DNA from: Nematostella vectensis
Taxonomy: Eukaryota > Cnidaria > Anthozoa > Actiniaria > Edwardsiidae
Direction: 5' to 3'
Assembly: GCF_932526225.1 (NCBI RefSeq)
Contig: NC_064037.1
Coordinates: 7,980,203-8,044,202, forward strand
Length of the DNA: 64,000 nucleotides
In this document: in pieces, positions 25,109 to 37,700 of the stretch
Layout of the letters: the number at the start of each line of letters is the position of its first letter
Numbering within the stretch: the first letter of the stretch is position 1
Made by a program: the position numbers and the translations under genes
The notes under the pieces: generated by a model
What the model saw: the letters and a program-made list of their open reading frames with translations, nothing else
The model's database searches: none
What the model was told of the DNA's origin: nothing

Positions 25109-25371
25109 CGAATGATATATACTCAAAAATATTTGAAGAGATAAATATTTATTAACAATAGCCTAAGATACACATATCTACATTAACTACATTACAATAC
25201 TAAACTATTACAAATAAGGCATTGGAAAGTGGGAAATTAAAGCATTTGTTTTGTTTAAATAGGATTGGTAAAATGTTATTGTTCATTTGTTAAAAAAAAT
25301 ATACAAAACCTCGAAGGAAAAAATATTAAATAAAATGAAATCGTCTCTTTGACATGGAAAATAACTGCATT

Positions 25372-27785
25372 TTATAACTTTGATGCAGCATATGCAGATT
25401 TCTGTGTGAACTGTTCCTCCTCTGTTGAGCCAGCCATTGCTGTCACAGAACTCTTGCCCCCACTGACTGCAATGGAAACTTTGTCAAAGTAGCTTGTGCC
25501 AACTTCTCTTTGATGCTTGTGTGCAGTGAACCCATACTTTGCCTGGGCGAACTCGTCCTCTTGTAGTTTGGTGTAGGCTGTCATTCCATGATCTCTATAG
25601 TCACTTGCAAGCTTGAACATCCCATGGTTGAGACTGTGGAATCCAGCAAGTGTAACAAACTGGAATCTGTAACCCATTTTTCCAAGTTCCTTTTGGAAGA
25701 CAGCAATCTCTGCATCACTGAGGTTAGCCTTCCAGTTGAATGAAGGTGAGCAGTTGTAAGCGAGTGGTTTTCCAGGGAACTTTGCATGGATAGCATTGGC
25801 AAACCTTCTTGCTTCCTCAATGTTGGGTTTGCCAGTTTCGCACCATAGCATATCACAATAAGGTGCGTATGCCAGAGCACGAGCAATGGCCTGGTCAAGT
25901 CCTGGGCGGGAACAGAAGAATCCCTCTGGAGTTCTCTCACCAGTCAGGAATGGTCTGTCATTGGGATCAATGTCACTGGTGACCAAGGCAGCAGCATTTG
26001 CATCAGTGCGCCCAACAATCACAAGTGGTACACCCATAGTGTCGGCTGCTAGTCGAGCTGCATTAAGCACCTTTATGAACTGTCTTGTCGGGACAAGCAC
26101 TTTTCCTCCAAGATGACCACACTTCTTCTCTGAAGCAAGCTGGTCTTCGAAGTGAACCCCGGCTGCTCCAGCTTGAATCTACGGGGAGAAAGACATTGTT
26201 AGAAACTGTGCTAACTTTCTGAATGCCCATAGCTAAACACTCTCTTGAGAAATACTGACGGAGTGAAAATGAAAATGCTAGAGGGAAAGTGAAAATTACT
26301 TTGCTAAATGGGAAAAGATTTGGGTTCATTTACAAATTCTTATTATCTGTTGTGCAAATGGGGGGGGGGGGGGAGGTGGTTGCTAGGTCCTTTATTCTTA
26401 CCATTGCCTTCACAAGTTCAAAGGCATTTAAGGGACCACCGAAACCAGCTTCACAATCGGCCAGGATTGGCAGGAAGAAGTCAGTGGAGTTGTTGCCTTC
26501 CATGTGGTTAATCTGATCTGCACGCACAAGTGCATTGTTGATTTTCTGCACCAGTTTAGGGGCAGAGTTGGCAGGGTAGAGGCTCTGGTCGGGGTAAGTC
26601 TGGCCGGCCTCGTTATTATCAGCGGCCACTTGCCATCCGCTCAGGTAGATCGCCTTGAGACCTCCTTTTGCCATCTGCACGGCTTGGCCACCTTAAAAGT
26701 AAATTATATAAAGGATAAAGTTAGGGTTTACGTTAGAGCATGTCAATGTGAACAAACCACTAAAAAGTTAACGTTTTGGAGAATGTTAAAATGTGAAAAT
26801 TTGAACTTGTTCGAGAGAAAGAAAAGCGACCAATGTTTTATTTTTTTTCTTAAAAGACAGCGTAATGATTTTTTCGAAATATGCAAATGAGCCGTTTGAG
26901 AATTTTTCAAGTAATATTAAAAGTACTTAAAAATAAAAGCACCATTTCGAATAGTGGTGTTTCCACTTTTTGGTTGATAGCCATAATAGCGCCCTCAGTA
27001 CGTTTTTAGCAGAGTTTTTTTTTTTTCTAGTGGCACGATGCGCAAATAAAATGAACTTTGTTCCCAAGCGATGTGCTTGAAATTATTCACGAAAAAGGTG
27101 AAACAAAAAAAAAAAATCAGGGATCAAAACAGTGCGACAAGCACAAAGAATGGCGAAGCAGGTGTGAAGTTAGTCTTTACTGCAAAATGGTTTTCGTATT
27201 CTAGAGTTTCCCATCATCGATATCTTCTTTAGCTCATGGCTGATGCAATCGCTAGAGCTACGTGGCATACAGTTGATCCTTTCTCTCACAAATCACAATT
27301 CTACCGAAATTAGCAGATTTCTACCACACTTGGGGTTTTCTACAGCTTGTTTACTGTGTCGTTTTCTTAGCAGCCCCTTTTCGAGACCAAAGACGAATCG
27401 TGACTTGATGTTCGCGCCACGCCACACCGCTTTCACTCCTTCTTCCATATTAGCGAAATTCTACCATATTTGGGAGAGCTAAGATTTCACGTGGGGTCTC
27501 CCCGAAACACGCAAATGTGAACGAAAACAAACCGCTATATGCCGAGAAGCGAAGCGAAAAAAGTAATGGCGACCTTAATAAAAAGATATTTTTACCTGTG
27601 AGAGCGCCGAGTGCGTTCACATAACTGGCGCCTCCACGGCTGATATAATTCCAGAGTTTCTCAGCGCCCATCTTCGCCAGAGTATATTCAATTTGAACAG
27701 AACCCCGTAAGCGCTCTACCATTTCTGGGGTGTAGTCTCTTTTTACGCCGGCCCATCGATTGTTTTGCGATGAAAAAAAGGCCAT
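25372..27785 (-). CDS. Isocitrate lyase (glyoxylate cycle), peroxisomal-type C terminus
   Basis: Three minus-strand exons, 27785-27596, 26691-26402 and 26178-25372, join in phase to 428 aa, close to bacterial AceA (about 434). The enzyme splits isocitrate into glyoxylate and succinate. Visible motifs are [12 protein letters not shown], the metal-site segment ADCEAGFGG, the catalytic signature [10 protein letters not shown] and, further on, WCETGKP and YNCSPSFNW. The length and KKCGHL signature match the bacterial type rather than the longer plant or fungal form. The last residues are AASKL, a canonical PTS1 peroxisomal import signal. It is transcribed away from malate synthase, the other glyoxylate-bypass enzyme, with starts 1.2 kb apart. 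Such genes are rare in animals; a sequence of bacterial origin is possible, but three introns-worth of splicing and SKL show it is a settled nuclear gene. Confidence 0.96.
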
Positions 27786-28971
27786 TTTGAAATTGCGTTG
27801 AAGAAATTGCGGAGCGTCTTACGGGATAGTTCGATCTCAAAGAAATCGTGAAATGTAAAGTTCGTGATGCGTCCGAATATTTTATTATGCGCTTTGTTGG
27901 ACTTTGATCTCTTCTCAAAAATATTTCCGATTGGTGTATAAACAATAGCTTTGTTCTCTCTTGAATGTGATTGGACAAGTCATGGTTGTGTACTTTCCCA
28001 GTTTTACGTAAATGACAGTGGCAATCGTGTTTGAAAGCACGCTAAAAAAACGTATAGCGCGGCAATGTAAAATAATTCCTAAATAAAAATATTGAATCGA
28101 ACAACATCAGTTACTTGATATTGTCAGCCGTCTAAATAAAAAAATCATAACACTACTCTATATTGCTTCCAAACATCAACAATTTTACGTTTACGTGATT
28201 CTATGCGTGTTTGCTGTGCGTGGGCGGTGGGGGGGTGTGTATGAAGGAGGCTGCTAATACGTACGCACTAAGAAATCCTTCGACATTTTATTCCTATAAA
28301 CTCAAACACAGTTTTTGCTAAATCGATTCGCAAGTTAACACCAAATGAAACGCTACAATTAATGGGTTAGGGTTTGTTGTTTATACGTGGCCATGCAAAT
28401 AAATAAATTTTGGACTTTGATCGTTGACATATTTGGGTTTAGAACCGAGGCTGCTCATTTACATATTGCATTACGCATCGAATCCTTGGTTGTCACCAAA
28501 ATTCTGAAGGTAAGTATTGCGTCTCCCGAGTTTCTTTGGTGTGTTTTATTACTATATGAATCAAGTTTGTGTGTTCCTATTTAGCTTTGGGGTACTTTTT
28601 TAGCAATGTGTTGTTCCGAGTTTTCGAGAATGTCATTTCACTTTGACACGTGTCTAACTAGAAACGGCAAACCGGAGAAACGAGCTTCTGATACTAAGTA
28701 AGCTATCCGAGATAATTTGATCTGGACATCACATTTAGTTTAGTTTGAGATTCATGATTTCCCAGTTTCCAAGTTTTCATGCATTGGGTTTTCGTTATAG
28801 ACTCTTTATTTGTTGTTATAGTTAGCTTTAAGTGAACTTTGTACTCTGTGATATTTTACTATTATGTCAGCGTAGTCTATCGACCCCTCTCCACAATTTT
28901 TAGTGTGAGAACTGCTATTTATTTCTTTATTATTTTTTTTATTACAGGGAATTGCATTGTAAACATTCCTG
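27786..28971. promoter_or_regulatory. Shared upstream region of isocitrate lyase and malate synthase
   Basis: The two genes are head to head and this is all the sequence between their start codons. A possible untranslated malate synthase exon ends at 28509 (ctgaag then gtaagt), and another begins at 28948 after 'ttattacag'; both contain stops before the chosen Met. Co-regulation from this interval is plausible but not shown. Confidence 0.45.
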
Positions 28972-31900
28972 ATGAGAATGAACTGCCCCAAAGGTACTTT
29001 TTACTCATTTGTTTTCCTTAATCACAAACAATATATGTTTTTGGAGGTCAAAGGTTACCTTATTAACTGCGTTTAAATCAGGACGTTCATATTTTTGGTA
29101 TATATACGCCAAAATAGAATATGGGGCTGATTGAATGTGGGATGCTTGGGTCTCCCAATAACTAATTTAAAGTTATCTCCTTGTATGACTTCCTAGTTTA
29201 AGTTATAGACAATAATGTTTCATTGGTTGTCACATGTCAAATACTTCTGGTAATAAAAATGAATTTTCTTTATTGGACTTTGATCTTTACAACGAGAAGA
29301 GTTCTTGGACTATGAACTTTGATATTCTTATGAAGTAGAAAATTATATTGCAGATGAATGTTTGCTCAGGGTGCTTGGCAAATAGTAGTGTTCACAAGGC
29401 AGTCATTGTTGAGACATTAGAGAGCTTAAACAAGTCAACACGAACGGCATCAAAAACGCTGCGCACACTCACAAATTGCTGAAAAAGGCGTTGACGTCTG
29501 TGACAGGAGATCTCGAATGGTGTTCCTATTTTTAAGTTCTACGTGCGTGGTCATGGACGTCAAAGCTGTCTTTCAGCAATTAAGGAGCATGCGCACCGAA
29601 TTGTGAGATGTAGAATAGCTTAGCCCCCTTCTTGGGATTAGGCAAAACTAGAGATTGGGTGATGCCCCCCACTTAAATTCAGAAATTTTGAGGAAGAATA
29701 AAAATAAATATATATTAGAGAGTCCATGAAGAATAACTTACCCTGCTCCCTCTTTTATAAATTCTTTTGCTTTTGCCCTCTGAGTAACATACGGTCTATT
29801 CTTTGTTCCCCTAGGTGTGGAGGTGGTCAGTGATGTCCACCCGGACCATGCTCACATCCTATCATATCAAGCACTGGAATTCCTGGCTGACCTGCATAGG
29901 AGGTTTAACTACACACGAAAACAACTTCTGAAAAAACGCATGCAAATCCAGAGTGAGATCAATGCTGGGAAGAAGATAACCTATCCAGTGAGCAACCATT
30001 CCAAAGACTGGAAAGTGTCGGCAGTACCACATGATCTTCAGATGCGGCATGTTGAGATTACTGGGCCTACAGACTGTAAGATGGTCATTAATGCCATGAA
30101 TAGTGGCGCCGATATGTATATGGCAGATTTTGAAGATTCCTTATCTCCCACATGGAAGAATATTGTGGAAGGCCAAGTGAACCTCCTGGAGGCCAATAAG
30201 AAAACCATTCAGTTTGTTAACCCAGATGGTGAGACTTAATTAAAAAGGGATTTTTTATTGTGAATTATTCTAAAACTTACATATAACTTTGTCACTTCCC
30301 TAGACTTGGGGGGGGGGGGGGGTATTGACTCCATGTATGAAAATTCTTTTAGAAATATCTTTTTTGTCGATGAAGGGGAAGAGGGTGAGAAAGAATTTTT
30401 GCAGAATGCTGGATTCTTAATGCTTTTTCCTTATATTCTAGTCTCTTATTCGATCCTACCTTAGGCCTTGTAGTCAAACAATTCCCTTTCTCACAAAAAA
30501 ACAGCAGGAACTCAATCCTGTCAGTCCCCCTTATTTCTATTCAATTTTGCAGCCATAGTTAGATAAATGCATGGTTTTCCATCAGGCTCAGTGCGCGAGC
30601 TAAAAGACAAGACTGCCTGCTTGCTGGTTCGTACTCGTGGGTGGCACCTAGATGAACGGCACATCATCTGCGATAATGAACCAATGGCAGGGGCCCTTGT
30701 GGACTTTGGCCTTTACTTTTTCCACAACCTGCATGTCCGCCTTGCAGCAAACTCAGCTCCTTACTTCTACCTGCCGAAAATGGAGACCCACCTTGAGACA
30801 AGGCTGTGGAATGATGTGTTCAGGGCTGCTCAAGACTACATGGGGGTGCCACAAGGTCAGTAACAAACCCCCTCTTCAGGGCTTACTCCAGAAAGCCAAA
30901 AGGTCAGTACCAAACCCCCTCTTCAGGGCTTACTCCATAAAGCCAAAAGGTCAGTACCAAACCCCCTATTTAGGGCTTACTCCATGAAGCCACAAGGTCA
31001 GTACCAAACCCCCTCTTCAGGGCTTACTTCATGAAGCCACAAGATCAGTACCAAACCCCCTCTTCAGGGCTTACTTCATGAAGCCACAAGATCAGTAACA
31101 AACCCCCTCTTCAGGGCTTACTCTATGAAGCCACAAGATCAGTACCAAACCCCCTCTTCAGGGCTTACTCCATAAAGCCACAGGGTCAGTACCAAACCCC
31201 CTCTTCAGGGCTTACTCTATGAAGCCACAAGGTCAGTACCAAACCCCTTCTTTATGGCTTACTTTATGAAGCCACAAGATCAGTACCAAACCCCCTCTGT
31301 AGGGCTTACACCTGAAAGCCACAAGGTCAGTACCAACCCCCCTCTTTAGGGCTTACTCTATGAAGGCACAAGATCAGTACCAAACCCTCTCTTCAGGGAT
31401 TACTCAAGGAAGCCAAAAGGTCAGTACCAAACCCACTCTTCAGGACTTACTCCATAAAGCCACAAGGTCACCCCCTATTCAGGGCTTACTCCATTAAGCC
31501 AAAATGAAGGCCAAGTAAATCTCCTGGATGCCAATAATATAACAATTCAGTTTGTTAACCCAGGTGGCAAGACTTAATTGAAGCAAGACATAACCTTTTA
31601 TTGTACATATATCTAAAACATACACGTTTGTCTCTTCCCTAGAAGCCCAGTCATTGTCAATGCTAGACGGTTCCTTTTTCTTGACAAGCATAAAATAAAA
31701 TAGCTCGTTCTGCCCTCTAGTTCTGCTCATAAGCTATTTATTTGATATGCATTATAGGAAAAGTTGAAAAAAAGCATAATAGATAAAAAAGAGGGTGGGG
31801 TAAGAAATCAAGAATTCCAGCCTTTTTAGGTATCAAAGCATTATTTGAAAAAAAACCCATCTGCTAATATAGTATTTTAATGCCATGGAAACAATTTGGT

Positions 31901-33185
31901 CAATCAATCAGGAGTACTTAATCCTGCATGTGATTTTTGCAGGCACCATCAGAGCCACAGTAATGATCGAGACACTTCTCGCTGCTGTGAACATGGAGGA
32001 GATGCTGTATGAGATACGTGACCACTGCTGCGGTCTGAACGCTGGACGATGGGACTACATATTCAGTGCTATAAAGAGGCTTCAGAGGAAACAAGACGCC
32101 ATCTTCCCTGACAGGAAGCAGGTAACCTTTTTATTGCTTTAAAATAGTTTCAATTTCCAAGAGAGGAACTAAAGGCATAGACTCCCCTTTGTGGGTATTG
32201 TGGGCGCATACCCAAGTATTGGCTGGTGGTGGGGGTGGGAGGGGGGTGGTGCACAGTAATAGCTATTATGGAAATGACACAATTCTGGTGGCCATAAGGC
32301 ACCTGATATAATTCTTTAATATGTTTTTATTTTCAGGTCACCATGACTGTGCCATTCATGAGAGCCTACACAGAGCGCCTTGTCCATGTTTGTCACCAGC
32401 ATGGTGCGCATGCAATGGGAGGAATGTCAGCTTTCATCCCCAGTAGGCGTAACCAAAAAGTAAACAAGGTAGCCATGGAGAAGATCCGTCAAGACAAAGA
32501 GCGTGAGGTGGCCGACGGCTTTGATGGAACCTGGGTGGCCCACCCTGACCTGGTTCCGGTTGCCAAGGAGATATTCATGAAGGGCATGAATGGAGCATGT
32601 AACCAGAAACACCGATTGCGTGAAGATGTCAATGTCCAGGTTGAAGAACTGGTCACCATACAAGTTCCTGGTGGCAAGATAACAGAGGAGGGAGTGCGTG
32701 TCAACATATCTGTTGCTCTCCAATACCTCAACAGCTGGATGATGGTAGGGTCTCCTGATTTCTGTTCCTTTTGATGAATTTCTTTTTCTTGGGTAATGCA
32801 TACATGTGACTGTTTGCCATACACCATAACAAATACCAAAAGGTTTTTTTTTATGTTTGACTGATGAGTAATGTTTTGATTCCAGGGTATAGGTGCAGTG
32901 GCAATTAACAACTTGATGGAAGATGCGGCAACGTCAGAGATATCCCGTGCCCAGCTGTGGCAGTGGCGAAGGCATGGTTGTCACCTTGACGATGGCAGGC
33001 AGTTTACTACAGAGTTATTTAACACACTACATGAGGAAGAGCTAGCCAAGCTTGGGGGGCCATCAAAGGGCAAACTAGGTCAGGCATCACATCTTCTGAA
33101 GCAGATGGTAGTGTCCGATGTCATGGAGGAGTTCTTGACCATCCCAGCATATGAAGTCTTATGTAACCCATCTCCAAAGCTTTGA
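28972..33185 (+). CDS. Malate synthase A type (glyoxylate cycle)
   Basis: Six coding exons, 28972-28993, 29815-30228, 30586-30855, 31943-32121, 32337-32744 and 32886-33185, keep phase and encode 530 aa (E. coli AceB is 533). The enzyme condenses glyoxylate with acetyl-CoA to malate. Motifs include [36 protein letters not shown], the PROSITE-type signature [16 protein letters not shown] and [11 protein letters not shown], which carries the catalytic Asp. The protein ends NPSPKL, a PTS1-like tripeptide, so import into peroxisomes is plausible. Translation is placed at [12 protein letters not shown] because an upstream in-frame TAA precedes it; a second Met two codons on (28978) is equally possible. 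Intron 3 holds a 47-bp array that repeats this exon's donor and a relic of exon 2. AATAAA at 33409-33414 may be the poly(A) signal. Confidence 0.95.
29415..29625. mobile_element. Fold-back element in malate synthase 5' intron
   Basis: The segment 'aattgctgaaaaaggcgttgacg' (29474-29496) is complementary to 'cgtcaaagctgtctttcagcaatt' downstream, so the element can fold on itself. Its start, 'attagagagcttaaacaag', is shared with a diverged copy at 45640-45770 in a SERCA intron. Confidence 0.6.
30848..31500 (+). repeat. 47-bp tandem array copying the malate synthase exon 3 donor
   Basis: About 14 units start at the last bases of exon 3. Each has the form gccacaag then gtcagt, followed by 'accaaaccccctcttcag' and 'ggcttactccatgaa'. 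The first unit supplies the real donor after 30855. Later units keep GTCAGT in about half the copies and have ATCAGT in the rest. Every unit also contains a pyrimidine tract plus AG, so each 23-bp stretch between 'cttcag' and the next 'gtcagt' looks like a mini-exon. Twenty-three bases would shift the frame. Confidence 0.92.
31505..31640 (+). pseudogene. Relic duplicate of malate synthase exon 2 end
   Basis: The sequence 'gaaggccaagtaaatctcct' to 'cagtttgttaacccaggtgg' is a diverged copy of exon 2 at 30168-30229 ([20 protein letters not shown]). It continues into intron-2-like sequence, including 'agacttaatt' and 'ccttttattg'. The donor position reads GGCAAG instead of GGTGAG. It sits in intron 3, after exon 3, so it is an out-of-place partial copy and not expected to be spliced. 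Confidence 0.8.
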
Positions 33186-33932
33186 ATGAGACACAAGGTT
33201 GCACAGTGTAGTGTAAAATATGGAATCAACTCTCTTTTGGTTGCACGCTAAAGATTGCAGTATAAGAAATGCAGTAAGCAGTATAAAGAGGGTGAATAAG
33301 TGTGGGGGTGCAAACAAAAGAAATCAGATTTACATCTCCTTTACAACAACTTTGATTTGTTGCGATTTATTGTACTAAAACACATCTACATGTTAGCAAC
33401 AATAAGCTAATAAATTTCTTTCATTTTCTTGTCTGAACTTTTAATCTAGTACATACAAGCAATATGAACATTACTGTATCATGGGCTCGAGCTCATGATA
33501 GAGCTATGGACAATGATTAACTTTCTAACTAATACCATTTCATCAATGTCCTCTCCATCCCTTTATAAACTTTGTTCGATTAACATCACAAAGGGGTTTT
33601 CTTATATATATACATTCTATCCTTTAATAGGAAGTGTACTACACTAAAAATGATCAGTACCACTATTCTGGCAAAGAAAAGACAAATACAATAATGCCGA
33701 CCCCAAATCAAGGCATCCTAAAAGCCATAACAATCTCCAAAGATAGTTATAAGATATCCAGGTAACTTTAATTAGATATCCCAAATAACCTTTCTAGTTG
33801 ATTCTTGATCAAATGATAACCAGCTTATGAATATCAATAGATGCACATTCTCACAAGTAAAATCTGCAAGATTTTGGAAATTTTCATTGTTTTAGTATGA
33901 TATAAGATAGCATTATAAAAAATTTTGGGGGA
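33186..33932. other. 3' region of malate synthase, no gene seen
   Basis: AT-rich sequence with AATAAA at 33409-33414 and no supported exon. Confidence 0.5.
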
Positions 33933-34660
33933 ACCGTAAAAAAATGACCTAATAAACGCCCGGGGCGTTAATTAAATTTCGATGGTCCGAGGGGGAGGGG
34001 GGGGGGTGTTCATTAGATAGAAGGCATTTATTAGAAAGGGGCGTTCTGTACAAACTATGAAAATATAACAAATCCAACAGGCCTGTAACCAAAATCAAAA
34101 TTTCACCGAGGCAAAGCTAGCCACTGGATGATAAATCTGACAAAAGCAGGTGTTTTATCTCATACTTTTCAATTGTGAAACACTTATCATCAAAATTTTA
34201 CCGAGGCGAGTGCCTCACTTGCCTCATGCTGGCTACGGCCCTGCCCAAACGCAGTGGGGTTCTAGTCTCAGCCAGGATCACTTTAAACTTAAGCCTGTGA
34301 GCAAGCATTTACCATGCGACAAATGCAATGATTTAATGGTGCAAGTATGCGGTAAACGGAAACGAGAAGTAGGCCTTATTCCTGGATGCTACACTGCGAA
34401 GACAAAACGAAATAAAGTTGCTGACATCCTAAGCAATGAGATCAGGAACGTTAGACAGCGGTACCCTTATTTTGAACTTGACCATTTTTATTTCCAGAAT
34501 TCCTATGTCGTTTGTTTTTAAGCTGGCAGGGAAAAGAGCGGGGGAGGGGAGGGGCGTTTAATAGAGTGGGCATTCATTACAAACTTGTAGGCTTAGAGGG
34601 GGCGTTTATTAGATCAGAGGCGTTTTTTAGATATGGGGCGTTTATTAGGTCTTTTACGGT
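33933..34660. mobile_element. Element with inverted ends (ACCGTAAAA...ACCTAATAAACGCC)
   Basis: The left end 'accgtaaaaaaatgacctaa' followed by 'taaacgccc' matches the complement of the right end 'cgtttattaggtcttttacggt'. Subterminal parts repeat 'ggggcgttt.ttaga' several times. The centre holds a frame (34150-34521) with KCNDLMVQVCGKRKREVGLIP that I do not recognise; it may be captured or a transposase remnant. Total length about 730 bp. Confidence 0.65.
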
Positions 34661-34750
34661 ATTCAAATTCAATTTTTCGCAAGATTGCTATAAAGATTAT
34701 GTGCTATAAAGATTATATGGACTTTTATAATAATATACATAAGTGGAATT

Positions 34751-37700
34751 TTATCCTAATACCATCTGTTCTACCTTGTAGTCCTGTATTGAACTGGAAA
34801 TCACAGGCTTAAAAGATGAACTATCCTTTCGACTCCTCTCTTGGTTTACATCAATGAACACAATGTCGCTATCAGTGCCAAAGCAATGCCATGCTGACTC
34901 AAATGCATGGAATTTCATGCGACAGAGGTTCTCATCCTTGGAAGGGTTCTTGTAGTAGAAACACTTTGAATCCAAGTCATATCCACACACAATGACAAAG
35001 TGTCCATTGTAATTATCTAGTCCAGTACACTTTGAACAGTAAGATGCCATTATCATGCTATAGGTGTCCAGAGGTGTGCACCAATCACAGTGGAGCATGT
35101 AGGAGTTGGTTAATGCTATAGCAACATATCCACTGCTTAGCTTTTCAAGGATTTCTTCCAATGACACAACCCTGAAGAGGAAAACATTCCGTTATTTAAG
35201 ATGAAATATGAACAAGTGGATGAGGCGGTAGATCACATAAGGACCGGAAAGGTGGAAGAGAGAACATCATTAAGAACACTCAAAAACTATTTTGGAATTT
35301 CTGATGGCCCGACACCCCCTATTCCAATCACCCTGGGAAACAAAAACTTGAAAAAACTTGGGTTCCACTGCCTCTACTGGTCATTTCCTTATAATTAAAA
35401 AAAAAGTGGGGGTGCCCAGGCCCACCAGGTGATGTTATCAATTTTCAAAATAAAGTAGGAATAACGTGTTAAAATAGAGTTTGTCTTTTGGTCGAGGGTA
35501 ACTGGTCGAGGGTAGGTAGTCGAAGGTAACTGATTGAGGGTTGAGAAATGCCCAAAAAAATTCCGAGGGTTGAGTAATGCCAAAAAAGTTTCCGTAGGTG
35601 ATTTCATTTGATGTTGACAGAATCTGAATTGTTTACTTTAGTAGCTCCCGCAATAGACTGGATCCAAATTTCACCACAGGCATTCCACAGCACGAGTTAG
35701 TTTCCCGCCAAATGGAAGTACAGAATGCCCAGATCAAAAGTGAGGCGCACTGGGATTTAATTTCTTCTACTTTATAACTTCTACTTTCAATAAGAAATAA
35801 TTTTTGAGCTAGAATTGATGGGAATTTGAACTTTATTTTGCTTTGCATTAATTACATTCACTGGTTGAGACATTCATGTTTGCACTGTCACTAGCATTGA
35901 AAAGTGCACCATTTATATTCTGCCTACAAAGTTCAAATTCAAGATGGGAATTTCATATTGTTAAAGTAAACTTTAACAATAATGCTACTAGAGTCTTATT
36001 TTTGGGACTTGGACCAGCCACATTGACTACGTTTTTAAGAAAGCGAACAAAAGAATGTATGCGATAAGAATTCTGAAAAGATTCGCTCCATTTTAGAATA
36101 TGGTGCCCCAATATATTCCAACCTCACTGAATTCCTCTCTGATTCCATTGAGAGGATTTAGGAACGCGCCTTAAAGATCGTCTTTCCCGGTGTTAAGTAC
36201 TCTGAATGCTTGGAGAGTCGGCCTAAGAGTTCTCAAGGGTAGAAGATCAGAACTCTGTAAAAAGTTCATGAGCAGCCTAAGTAGAGACAACCCATTACAC
36301 CAGGTTGCTTCGTCCAGAACCTCGAAGCCGCTACATCAGTACCTACGAGCAAACAGAGAGATTGTACCTGACCTATGCCACACAAACAGGCTGGCGGACT
36401 TTGTGACTGTAAAATACGTGGAATTCCTTCAAGACATGTAATATATTTGTAAAAAAATGTAATTTCGTATTTGTAATCATGTGCGCAGATACCTGTAATT
36501 CAGATTTGTCTGCAAAAGCTACATTAAACTATCTATCTATCAATTCATTTTACCACTTTTACATCACGAAAGGGTGTGCATCTGCACCCCTGTACCTCCC
36601 CCTGAATTCCCCATTGGAATTCCATGCTTCAAACTCCCATTTGTTTGAATAATTATGGTTTGCTGGTATAAAATAAAAAAATAATACATGGGCACTTTCT
36701 ATCTTTACCAAAAGAGTCAGATTTTACTTTTAATCTTTCACCACAAAGGCCAAAAAGTATGATAAATTGAACAGTTCCTGGGTTTTTTTTTACTTTCTGT
36801 GCAAGAAACCATTAAAAAAAACCTTGTGTTGCAATTAGTCCGATGATGGCCTCTTTTTCGACATAGATTGACTGGAAAAGTGCAACTCTGTGTGGCTTGC
36901 AATCTCATGCAAAATGTATGGTCAACAGACATGAAGCGAATAGAGAGCAAACTATAGCCTACACAAAGGTGTTAGTTACTTTTTCGGTGAGAAAAATAAA
37001 TGTCCAGCACGCCTTGCTCTTGATCTTGGCATTCCGTACTTCCAATGTCTATTTGGCAGGAAACAAACTCGTGCTGTCAAATGCCTTTGGTGAAATTCAG
37101 TTAAACTCTATCTCTGCGAGATACTAAAGAAAGTAAACAATTTGTATTCCGTCGACATCAAATGAAATCACCTACGGAAATCTTTTGGGCATTTCTCAAC
37201 CCTAAGAAATATTTTGGGCATTTCTTAACCCTCGACCAGTTACCCTTGACTACCTACCCTCGACCCTTGACCAGTTACCCTCAACCCTCTACCCTCGACC
37301 AAAAGACAAACTCAATTTTTCGAGGATTCTTATTTTCAAACCTACGAATTTGTCAACCCTCGACTACCTACCTTCGAACATTTACCCTCGACCATTGACT
37401 ACCTACCCCCGACCGTCGACCAAAAGACAAACTCGACAAAATATGCTTAATTCTATTGAAGTAAATAACAAATAATTTTGCAAAATTTAACTGATTTGAA
37501 AAAGTTGTGATTGGTTTTGTATCTTGCCCCTTTACCTAAATAACATTGAGTTACAGGTGTGATGTTAAGAGTGGAATAACAACACACGGATTAACTAAAA
37601 GAGTATACTCATTTGTGATTATTTGAGCTAAATCACCTCTTTTCGACGTCTATTCCGAGCTTCTTTGCCTTGCGAAACAATCGATTCACTCGATTCGAAT

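Noticed and set aside
28387-28509. Frame starting MAMQINKFW as a malate synthase leader
   Set aside because: It ends at a good donor, but joining it to 28948 gives an early stop; it is more likely untranslated exon or intron.
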